From Bacilli bacterium (GTDB taxonomy: Bacteria; Bacillota_I; Bacilli_A; RFN20; CAG-826), in assembly GCA_024693415.1 (NCBI GenBank), contig JAILKX010000226.1, positions 1 through 6,192 of the forward strand: a DNA stretch of 6,192 bases. The letters are read 5' to 3'. Shown here one piece after another: positions 1 to 4,633 of this stretch. Below the pieces are notes generated by a model. That model ran no database searches. It was not told where the DNA came from and worked only from the letters and a program-made list of their open reading frames with translations. Position 1 is the first letter of the stretch. Every line of letters starts with the position of its first letter. The translations under genes and the position numbers were made by a program.

Positions 1-1
1 C

Positions 2-640
2 ACCCTCGAAAACGAGGAGACCGGCGTCGGCGACGTCACGATCTCCGGCGGCGACATCACCATCCTCTCGGCCGACGATGGCGTCCACGCCGACCGCTAC
101 CTCAACATTTCCGGCGGAACTATCAACGTCACCGAGTCCTACGAGGGACTTGAAGGAAACCAGATCACCGTCTCAGGAGGCGAAACCTATGTCTACGCTA
201 GCGACGACGGCGTGAATGCGGGCGCAGGCATCGGGCTCACCCCGCTCCTCACTCAGACCGGCGGACTCCTCTTCGCCGCGGTCCCGACTTCCGGCGACGT
301 CGACGGCATCGACTCCAATGGCAACCTCGTCATCTCCGGCGGCACGATGATCGCCTGCGGCCCCACCTCCTCGATGGGCGCTTGCGCGGTCGACACCGAC
401 GGCAGCATCACCGTGAGCGGAAGCGCGACCACCCTCCTCGTCTTCGGTGGATCTGAAGCGACGCCAAGCTATGGCTCGACCATCACAAAATCCAGCAAAT
501 CCTCAACATTCTCTTCCGGAAAAGCGTATACCATCACCTACTCCAGCGGCTCCGTCACCACCGGAAAACTGATCGCCGGATATAGCAGCGTAACCTCTTA
601 TTCCGGCCTCGGCAGCATCTCGAGCGTCGCCGCCGCATAA
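2..640 (+). CDS. Cthe_2159-like (DUF4353) carbohydrate-binding beta-helix protein, C-terminal part
   Basis: Partial gene: the frame is open from base 2 and ends at TAA 638-640, giving the last 212 residues; start and signal peptide lie outside the window. The visible protein is a ladder of short Gly/Asp/Ser/Thr-rich beta-strand repeats. ISGGDI (14-19), DDGVHAD (25-31), ISGGTI (36-41), YEGLEG (47-52), VSGGE (57-61) and SDDGVNAG (67-74) follow the alternating 'DDG-[VI]-[HN]-A' and 'YEG-[IL]-EG' pattern of the Cthe_2159/DUF4353 family. The founding member, from Clostridium thermocellum, is known as a polysaccharide-binding parallel beta-helix protein. Later repeats (GDVDGIDSNGNLVISGGT) continue the fold, and a Ser/Thr-rich tail ends in GLGSISSVAAA with no LPxTG anchor. 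Family assignment is by pattern recognition; the ligand is unknown. It is probably secreted or surface-bound by comparison with the family. A terminator follows at 667-694, and a second protein of the same kind starts 306 bp downstream. Confidence 0.82.
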   Translation, partial: TLENEETGVGDVTISGGDITILSADDGVHADRYLNISGGTINVTESYEGLEGNQITVSGGETYVYASDDGVNAGAGIGLTPLLTQTGGLLFAAVPTSGDVDGIDSNGNLVISGGTMIACGPTSSMGACAVDTDGSITVSGSATTLLVFGGSEATPSYGSTITKSSKSSTFSSGKAYTITYSSGSVTTGKLIAGYSSVTSYSGLGSISSVAAA

Positions 641-666
641 AGCAGCAGAAAACCGAAATCGCATAG

Positions 667-694
667 CCCCGCCCCTCCTATGGAGCGGGGTTTT
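667..694 (+). terminator. Rho-independent terminator of the first beta-helix gene
   Basis: CCCCGC (667-672) pairs with GCGGGG (685-690). After a CCC bulge, TCC (676-678) pairs with GGA (682-684) around a TAT loop. TTTT follows at 691-694. It lies 27 nt after the stop codon, so the first gene is the end of its transcription unit. Confidence 0.85.
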
Positions 695-880
695 CTATCG
701 GGTTCGTTAGGAAGAAAGAGACCCCCGAAGCCTAATCCGATACGCTGGGCGATTCCCATCGCCAAGCGCAAAAGGGCCACTCATTCGGCGCACGGATGCC
801 TCCGGCGGGTCCACCCCGCAGACCGCTCCCGCTCATCTCGGGCGGATCCCGGCGGGCCGAAAAAATCAATCAAGGATTAA
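695..880. other. Gene-free, GC-rich spacer with several hairpins
   Basis: No convincing gene on either strand. Open frames here (680-880 plus, 598-780 minus) overlap the terminator, lack a Shine-Dalgarno site and encode Arg/Pro-rich, family-less peptides. The stretch does hold inverted repeats. CGCT (743-746) pairs with AGCG (765-768), continuing after a G/A mismatch as GGCGAT/ATCGCC (748-753/758-763) around a TCCC loop. GCGGG/CCCGC pairs at 805-809/815-819. A GC-rich run (838-860) ends in an A-run. It could be a structured transcript, decayed coding sequence or plain spacer. I recognise no known RNA family. Confidence 0.4.
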
Positions 881-882
881 CG

Positions 883-907
883 CAATCTTTAGGTTGTTTT
901 AAGATTG
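883..907. repeat. 7-bp inverted repeat with 11-nt spacer, possible operator
   Basis: CAATCTT (883-889) and AAGATTG (901-907) are perfect inverted copies with an 11-nt AT-rich spacer. The centre-to-centre distance of 18 bp would place both halves on nearly the same DNA face. It covers the presumed -35 region of the lipoprotein promoter, as a repressor or activator site might. No T-run follows, so it is not a terminator. The regulator is unknown. Confidence 0.35.
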
Positions 908-917
908 GGGCTGTAAT
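888..917 (+). promoter_or_regulatory. Candidate promoter of the lipoprotein gene
   Basis: A -10-like TGTAAT (912-917, five of six consensus bases; TAATAT overlaps at 914-919) lies 18 nt after a weak -35-like TTTAGG (888-893). Transcription would start near 924, leaving a leader of about 23 nt that carries the Shine-Dalgarno site. A terminator upstream and the absence of a gene between support an independent promoter, but the -35 match is poor. Confidence 0.4.
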
Positions 918-932
918 ATAGGCCCATAGTGA

Positions 933-939
933 AAAGGGG
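933..939 (+). promoter_or_regulatory. Ribosome binding site that fixes the lipoprotein start at 947
   Basis: AAAGGGG lies 7 nt before ATG 947. It argues against the in-frame GTG at 929, which has no such site and would put RGST ahead of an otherwise clean lipoprotein signal peptide. Confidence 0.8.
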
Positions 940-946
940 ATCAACC

Positions 947-1939
947 ATGAAACTGAACAAATTGATGATACTGGCGGCGCCGCTTCTGCTCATGAGCTGC
1001 GGCACGACTTCCGCCTCCTCCAGCACCGCCGCGACTTCCACGGCAACCTCGACGGCGACCTCCACCGCGACTTCCGCCGCATCGACCGACGATATCGCGA
1101 CCTCGCTCGAATCCGCTTACGGCGCTTTCTCGATCACCGTGGCCGACACAAGCGTCTCCGGCGCATCCGTAACCTATAACGAATCAGCGAACGTGTACAC
1201 GCTTGCGGCGTGCGCCGAGAAAGCCGAATACGTCATCACGGGCTACAAGACGACCAACATCGTGATATCCGACGTCAATAACCTCGGGGACGGCAACTAC
1301 AAAGGCGTCAAGGTAACCCTGTCGAACGCTGCGCTTGTGTCCGCGAACTCTTCGCCGGTCATCGACTACACCCTGTCGAAGAAAAACGTCCAGCTCTCCA
1401 TCAAAAACGGCACCAGGAACGTGATCTATGCCTCCGGCGATGCCGATGCGGTGAGCTCCGACAACAACATCCAGGTCACCGGCAAGGGAAGCCTCAGCAT
1501 CATCACCGCCCAGGAACACGCCCTCTGTGCGGAAGGCGAAGTCCTCTTCCAGGGCGAGAATACCGTCACGATCCAATCGGGCCATGATGGCATCCATTGC
1601 GAAGAGCTTTTGACCACCGACCCCGACGATACGACGAGCGTCTACGCAGGTTCGGTCACCATCGAATCGGCGGTGTCGCAGGGCATCGAAGCCGCGACCG
1701 ATGATGGCGCGGGCTACGTGAGCCTCGACGGCGGGACGTGGAGCATCAATAACGCCGAAAGCGTCTTCAAGACCGATACCGCGGTCACGATCGGCTCCGG
1801 CGTCACCGTCACGGCGACCGGGATCACTGGCGACGCGATCGTCTTCGGCGATAACGCCTCCTCCAACATCGCCCTCACGGTCAACGGAACCTTCACGGTG
1901 AACGGCACAAGCTGGGCCAGCCAGACCATCTCGCAGTAA
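947..1939 (+). CDS. Beta-helix lipoprotein, probable carbohydrate-binding (Cthe_2159/DUF4353-like)
   Basis: 330 residues. The N-terminus MKLNKLMILAAPLLLMSCG is a lipoprotein signal peptide: Lys at 2 and 5, hydrophobic 6-16, lipobox LMSC with Cys18 as the lipidated residue. The product should therefore be exported and anchored on the outer face of the membrane. Residues 19-48 are a Ser/Thr/Ala tether with repeated ATST units. From about 60 on, short beta-strand repeats follow. HALCAEGEVLFQGENTVTI then HDGIHCEE (213-220) and QGIEAATDDG (245-254) match the 'DGIH... GIE' ladder seen in the upstream protein, though more divergently. Three Cys lie beyond the lipobox (89, 194, 218), unusual for a secreted protein of this type. 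It has its own promoter candidate and a strong terminator, so it is probably monocistronic. Function is inferred from fold similarity; adhesin or solute-binding roles remain possible. Confidence 0.8.
   Translation: MKLNKLMILAAPLLLMSCGTTSASSSTAATSTATSTATSTATSAASTDDIATSLESAYGAFSITVADTSVSGASVTYNESANVYTLAACAEKAEYVITGYKTTNIVISDVNNLGDGNYKGVKVTLSNAALVSANSSPVIDYTLSKKNVQLSIKNGTRNVIYASGDADAVSSDNNIQVTGKGSLSIITAQEHALCAEGEVLFQGENTVTIQSGHDGIHCEELLTTDPDDTTSVYAGSVTIESAVSQGIEAATDDGAGYVSLDGGTWSINNAESVFKTDTAVTIGSGVTVTATGITGDAIVFGDNASSNIALTVNGTFTVNGTSWASQTISQ
1031..1075 (+). repeat. 12-bp tandem repeats encoding the ATST tether
   Basis: Three degenerate 12-bp units (1031-1042, 1043-1054, 1055-1066) plus a partial fourth (1067-1075) encode ATST-ATST-ATST-ATS, residues 29-43 of the lipoprotein. 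The copies differ mostly at third codon positions, so the peptide is kept while the DNA has drifted. The unit is a multiple of three, so copy-number change would lengthen or shorten the tether without a frameshift. Confidence 0.8.
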
Positions 1940-1946
1940 CCCTTTA

Positions 1947-1985
1947 CCCAATTTGGTGGACCCCTGTACATCAAATTGGGTTTTT
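1947..1985 (+). terminator. Strong rho-independent terminator of the lipoprotein gene
   Basis: CCCAATTTG (1947-1955) pairs perfectly with CAAATTGGG (1972-1980). The stem extends by a G-T wobble and two more pairs (1956-1958/1969-1971) around a 10-nt loop, and TTTTT follows at 1981-1985. It begins 7 nt after the stop codon and separates the lipoprotein from the PAP2 gene. Confidence 0.92.
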
Positions 1986-2010
1986 CTTATCCAAAGATCT
2001 ATGTCATACT
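1983..2010 (+). promoter_or_regulatory. Candidate extended -10 promoter of the PAP2 gene
   Basis: TGTCATACT (2002-2010) fits an extended -10 box (TGn plus CATACT, four of six). A weak TTTCTT lies 16 nt upstream, inside the T-run of the preceding terminator. Transcription would start near 2017, just before the Shine-Dalgarno site. Position and the preceding terminator favour it; the base matches are modest. Confidence 0.35.
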
Positions 2011-2017
2011 TTTCCGT

Positions 2018-2023
2018 AGAGGA
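2018..2023 (+). promoter_or_regulatory. Ribosome binding site that fixes the PAP2 start at 2030
   Basis: AGAGGA lies 6 nt before ATG 2030. The frame stays open upstream to a TTG at 1976, but that codon lies within the terminator stem and has no ribosome binding site. Confidence 0.85.
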
Positions 2024-2029
2024 AAAGCA

Positions 2030-2995
2030 ATGAAAACCATATTCAGCAAGTCGTTTCAGGGCATGAAGATCACCTACGTCCTCCCTTTTCTTTGCATCGG
2101 GGCTATCGGGCTGATATTCGGGAGCATCTTCGATCTGAACCTTTCCAACGCGATCGCGACGAAAGGGACCCCTTTCGGAATGCTTTTCGAGACATGGGGA
2201 TCGTTCTTTTTGACCCTGCTTGCCCCAATCGGGGCCGGGATCATGGGCAACGGCATGATCAGGAAGGGCAATAAACCCATCGCCATCATCATCGGCATTA
2301 TCCTAAGCGCCGGTGCGCTTGCCATGGGAATCTATTATGGCTTCCATTCCATCGCGGATGGCGTCCACCGCTCGCAATATGGGTACACGCTTCCCCTGCC
2401 CGCGGCGATCATCGTCGCCTCTATCGTTGACTTAGGGCTATATTCCATCGGCTTCTTCTTCGCCGATAAGGAGCAGTCCCCCTATCGGCTAGCCATCATC
2501 GGGCTAGCGATCTTCGGCACTTATTTGGCGGTCCAAGGCGTCTTCAATATCTTCAAGATGCTGGCCGCCCGTCCAAGATACCGCTTCCTCGCTTGGGAGG
2601 ATAATGCCTATAGCGTCGCCGATTTCAGGGCCTGGTGGGAATTCTCGCTCCTTCATAAGCTCAATGATGGCGGCTATGGCGACGTCCTCAAGTCCTTCCC
2701 TTCCGGCCATACCGGCGGAACGGTCGCCTATATCTGCATCCCCGTCATCTTCTCCGCCTTCAAAAAGACGAAGGACAATGAGCTGGTGCATTGGATCGGC
2801 GTGAGCGCCGTGCTGCTTCTTTCGATCGTTGTCGCTTTTGCCCGCATCGTCAACGGCGCGCATTTCCTAAGCGACACGGCGTTTGGCATGATAATGGCCG
2901 CCTTGACGGCGCTGGCGCTATATGTGCTTGTGAACCTATTGCTCCGCAAGGTCCCAAACGTCGACTTCGCCAGAAAAGAAAACCACGCCGCATAG
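2030..2995 (+). CDS. PAP2-family membrane phosphatase
   Basis: 321 residues, an integral membrane protein with about eight hydrophobic segments (roughly 15-34, 57-76, 84-104, 122-145, 154-175, 231-244, 254-271, 284-305). The acid-phosphatase/PAP2 catalytic signature is present. Motif C1 is K176-x6-R183, with Tyr184 where many members have Pro. Motif C2 is FPSGHT with S225, G226 and H227. Motif C3 is R272-x5-H278-x3-D282. In this family H278 is the phosphohistidine nucleophile and H227 the general acid. Such enzymes remove phosphate from lipid phosphates or pyrophosphates, for example undecaprenyl pyrophosphate or phosphatidylglycerol phosphate; the substrate cannot be read here. About 150 residues with several membrane segments precede the catalytic core, longer than the minimal six-helix enzymes. 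The gene stands between two terminators and looks monocistronic. Its 3' end overlaps the terminator of the convergent tRNA gene. Confidence 0.92.
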   Translation: MKTIFSKSFQGMKITYVLPFLCIGAIGLIFGSIFDLNLSNAIATKGTPFGMLFETWGSFFLTLLAPIGAGIMGNGMIRKGNKPIAIIIGIILSAGALAMGIYYGFHSIADGVHRSQYGYTLPLPAAIIVASIVDLGLYSIGFFFADKEQSPYRLAIIGLAIFGTYLAVQGVFNIFKMLAARPRYRFLAWEDNAYSVADFRAWWEFSLLHKLNDGGYGDVLKSFPSGHTGGTVAYICIPVIFSAFKKTKDNELVHWIGVSAVLLLSIVVAFARIVNGAHFLSDTAFGMIMAALTALALYVLVNLLLRKVPNVDFARKENHAA

Positions 2996-3002
2996 GGCGT
3001 GG
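2974..3002 (-). terminator. Rho-independent terminator of tRNA-Leu, overlapping the PAP2 3' end
   Basis: Read on the minus strand, CCACGCC (3002-2996) pairs with GGCGTGG (2989-2983) around a 6-nt loop, then TTTTCTTTT (2982-2974). It starts 12 nt after the tRNA CCA end. The PAP2 stop codon TAG lies in the loop and the last PAP2 codons form one arm. Read on the plus strand the same hairpin is followed only by ATTCATT, so it would end PAP2 transcripts weakly. Confidence 0.85.
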
Positions 3003-3014
3003 ATTCATTGCGAT

Positions 3015-3101
3015 TGGTGCCCAAGGGGGGACTCGAACCCCCACGGATTCATCATCCAGCGGATTTTGAGTCCGCCGCGTCTACCATTCCACCACTCGGG
3101 C
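3015..3101 (-). tRNA. tRNA-Leu, anticodon CAA
   Basis: 87 nt on the minus strand including an encoded CCA (3017-3015). The acceptor stem GCCCGAG (3101-3095) pairs with CTTGGGC (3025-3019) with one G-T pair; the discriminator is A73. The anticodon arm is GCGGA-CTCAAAA-TCCGC, giving anticodon CAA, which reads UUG. The T arm is GGGGG-TTCGAGT-CCCCC. A long variable arm (TGGATGATGAATCCG region) marks it as a class II tRNA, and the A73 discriminator fits leucine. The gene stands alone with its own promoter and terminator. Confidence 0.96.
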
Positions 3102-3125
3102 AGTGCGCTTTATGGCGCGAGGAAC

Positions 3126-3154
3126 ATTATAAGAATTAAACATCTTCCCTTCAA
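3126..3154 (-). promoter_or_regulatory. Strong sigma-70-type promoter of tRNA-Leu
   Basis: On the minus strand, TTGAAG (3154-3149) and a perfect TATAAT (3131-3126) are separated by exactly 17 nt. An AT-rich stretch (3168-3155) upstream may act as an UP element. The start would fall near 3119, leaving a roughly 18-nt 5' leader. In that leader GCGC (3118-3115) can pair with GCGC (3108-3105) just ahead of the mature tRNA end. Confidence 0.88.
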
Positions 3155-3167
3155 TATTATTTTTATA

Positions 3168-3190
3168 ATGCGCGCATGCGCGCATGCGCG
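3168..3190. repeat. Alternating purine-pyrimidine GC palindrome
   Basis: Bases 3171-3190 form a perfect 20-bp palindrome, CGCGCATGCG followed by CGCATGCGCG, built from an 8-bp GCGCGCAT repeat. Strict purine-pyrimidine alternation runs from 3168 to 3190, the classic composition for Z-DNA or cruciform formation. It lies between the diguanylate cyclase terminator and the tRNA-Leu promoter. It might act as a second terminator hairpin, a topological insulator or a binding site. Confidence 0.75.
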
Positions 3191-3191
3191 G

Positions 3192-3227
3192 TATAAAAGC
3201 CGCGATTCACATCGCGGAATCGCGGCT
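3192..3227 (-). terminator. Rho-independent terminator of the diguanylate cyclase gene
   Basis: On the minus strand AGCCGCGATTC (3227-3217) pairs over 11 bp with GAATCGCGGCT (3208-3198) around an 8-nt loop. TTTATA (3197-3192) continues the T-run. It lies 41 nt after the stop codon. The T-run is short, but the stem is long and GC-rich. Confidence 0.8.
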
Positions 3228-3268
3228 ATCATTCAAATCCGAAGGGGACGTGTATGCGAATTCGCCTC

Positions 3269-4522
3269 TTATTTACCGTGCGCGCGCTCGCACTTCATCG
3301 CTTTCTTTTTGTCGTACATCCTCGAGTCGGCGGCGTGGATGATGGCGCCGAGCTCCTTCTTGGGGCGGCCGTGGACGACGCCGTAAGCGACGCGGTCCTC
3401 AAGGCCCTTCTTTTCCAAATCGCTTAGGTAAGAGCAGACGATGCGGTCGATATCCTTATCGGGCATATCCTCGCCGATGGCCAAGAACTCGTCGCCGCCA
3501 TAGCGGAATACATCGAATCCGGCATCGGTGAAGACCTTCATCGAGGAGGTGACCGATTTGATCAAATCGTCGCCCGCCTCGTGGCCTTGTTCGTCGTTTG
3601 TCTTCTTCAGATCGTTGATGTCCATGAAGACGACGGTGCAGGGGTCGCTTGCTTCGGCCCAGCCTTCGATCTTGTCGTCCATGCTGGTGCGGTTATGGAG
3701 GCCGGTCAGGGAATCCGTGATGGACTTGACCTGCAGCTTCTCGCGCTCGCCGATTTCGTTGGAAATATCGCTGATCAAGGCGATGACGCCAAGCTCCGGG
3801 TCATGCTTCACGTTCTTGACGACCCGGGCGATGATGAGGCCGCGGTACCAGCGGTATTCCTTCTCGAGGATCATCGAGCGGAAAATGACTTCGATCTGGT
3901 CATTCTCCTTCATGTCGGTGAAGTCGCCGAAATGGGTGGCTTCATAGAAGCGCTGACGGTCATCGGGGTGGAGGGTGCGGCCATAATCGCCGTAAGTTCT
4001 CGTCCAGGAACGGTCTTCGGGAACCTCAACGAGCTCCTTCTCGCCATTGAAGACGTAATAGATGATCTTGTCGCTCTTCGGATAGACGATGAAGGCGAAC
4101 ACGTAGTTGCTCTTGAAAAGGTCATGGATGACGGAGGCGGTGTTGTTGACCTTCTTCCTCGATGATTTGAGGAAGGCGTTGAAGCCGTCGCTGTAATCGA
4201 CGACGGTGATGATGACCTGCTTATCACCGACTGGATAGAGGGTAATCCTGTACCAATTGTCCAGCTCGCTTTTGAAGACCAGGGAGCGTTTTTCGTTAAA
4301 GCCATTCAGTATCCGAATTCGGGAGAACGGGGCCTTGTATTCGAAATCGACGAGGTCGCTTGCGATGGCCCCCATTTCGGTAAATGTATCAGCTTTGCCG
4401 AGTTTTTCCTTAAACCAATCGTTTTCGAAAATAATGGAGATCTTGTCTGACTCGCGATCGACGCTTGCGATGAGGCAGAACTCGCTCTCCATTACGGACT
4501 CATTCATATTTATCAGGCTCAT
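3269..4522 (-). CDS. Diguanylate cyclase with two PAS-like sensor regions and a GGDEF domain
   Basis: 417 residues, no signal peptide or membrane segment, so cytoplasmic. The C-terminal catalytic domain (about 262-415) has DSLTGLHNR (270-278), DIND-x-KKTND (301-310) with metal-binding D301, GH-x-x-GD (313-318), an intact GGDEF motif (342-346) and the closing MYDKKK (402-407). It should make cyclic di-GMP from two GTP. The RxxD inhibitory site expected nine residues before GGDEF is absent (DAGF at 333-336), so product feedback through that site is unlikely. Residues about 12-112 and 136-256 look like two PAS-type sensor modules; the second has the PAS_3-like HPDDRQRF and YRWYRGLIIARV...ALISDIS. 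The ligand is unknown. There is no EAL domain. ATG 4522 has no Shine-Dalgarno site and lies 6 nt after a -10 box, suggesting leaderless translation; Met6 and Met11 are alternative starts, also without clear sites. Confidence 0.93.
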   Translation of the reverse strand: MSLINMNESVMESEFCLIASVDRESDKISIIFENDWFKEKLGKADTFTEMGAIASDLVDFEYKAPFSRIRILNGFNEKRSLVFKSELDNWYRITLYPVGDKQVIITVVDYSDGFNAFLKSSRKKVNNTASVIHDLFKSNYVFAFIVYPKSDKIIYYVFNGEKELVEVPEDRSWTRTYGDYGRTLHPDDRQRFYEATHFGDFTDMKENDQIEVIFRSMILEKEYRWYRGLIIARVVKNVKHDPELGVIALISDISNEIGEREKLQVKSITDSLTGLHNRTSMDDKIEGWAEASDPCTVVFMDINDLKKTNDEQGHEAGDDLIKSVTSSMKVFTDAGFDVFRYGGDEFLAIGEDMPDKDIDRIVCSYLSDLEKKGLEDRVAYGVVHGRPKKELGAIIHAADSRMYDKKKAMKCERAHGK

Positions 4523-4528
4523 ATAAGT

Positions 4529-4537
4529 ATTATAGCA
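4529..4537 (-). promoter_or_regulatory. Extended -10 promoter of the diguanylate cyclase gene
   Basis: On the minus strand TGCTATAAT (4537-4529) is a perfect extended -10 box. A weak -35-like TTACCC lies 18 nt upstream (4558-4553). Only ACTTAT separates the box from ATG 4522, so transcription would begin at or within a base or two of the start codon. Confidence 0.65.
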
Positions 4538-4573
4538 ACCTAGATTATTTATGGGTAATAAATTGACAGCCCA

Positions 4574-4616
4574 CGCAAAAAGAAAAAATAAAACGGCCTT
4601 GAAGGTATCAAGGCCG
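4574..4616 (-). terminator. Rho-independent terminator of the ROK kinase gene
   Basis: On the minus strand CGGCCTTGA (4616-4608) pairs perfectly with TCAAGGCCG (4602-4594) around a 5-nt loop. A long T-rich run (4593-4577) follows: TTTTATTTTTTCTTTTT. It starts 17 nt after the kinase stop codon and separates it from the cyclase gene. Confidence 0.92.
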
Positions 4617-4633
4617 GATACTGATGCGAATTT

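Noticed and set aside
680..880. A 66-residue plus-strand open frame between the two beta-helix genes
   Set aside because: It begins inside the terminator hairpin, lacks a Shine-Dalgarno site and has an Arg/Pro-rich composition with no recognisable family.
1184..1951. A 255-residue open frame on the minus strand opposite the lipoprotein gene
   Set aside because: It runs antisense to a well-supported gene, is rich in Asp/Gly/Arg/Val typical of an antisense frame in GC-rich DNA, has no ribosome binding site and enters the terminator stem.
3164..3169. A plus-strand TATAAT directly before the GC palindrome
   Set aside because: No matching -35 at the right distance and nothing to transcribe on that strand; it is better read as part of the AT-rich upstream region of the tRNA promoter.
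3168..3227. A CRISPR array or attachment site suggested by repeats and a palindrome next to a tRNA
   Set aside because: Repeats are 8 bp without spacers, there are no cas, integrase or recombinase genes, and no copy of the tRNA 3' end is repeated in the window.
3256..3265. A 10-bp palindrome GCGAATTCGC just after the cyclase stop codon
   Set aside because: Short, isolated, without a T-run or second copy; it can arise by chance.
3066..3386. A 106-residue plus-strand open frame
   Set aside because: It starts inside the tRNA, crosses a promoter, the GC palindrome and a terminator, and ends antisense to the cyclase gene.
3581..4165. A 194-residue plus-strand open frame opposite the cyclase
   Set aside because: Antisense shadow of the GGDEF gene with no start signal or recognisable domain.
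4563..4568. A perfect TTGACA on the plus strand
   Set aside because: No acceptable -10 box at 16-18 nt and no plus-strand gene downstream; it lies beyond the T-run of the kinase terminator.
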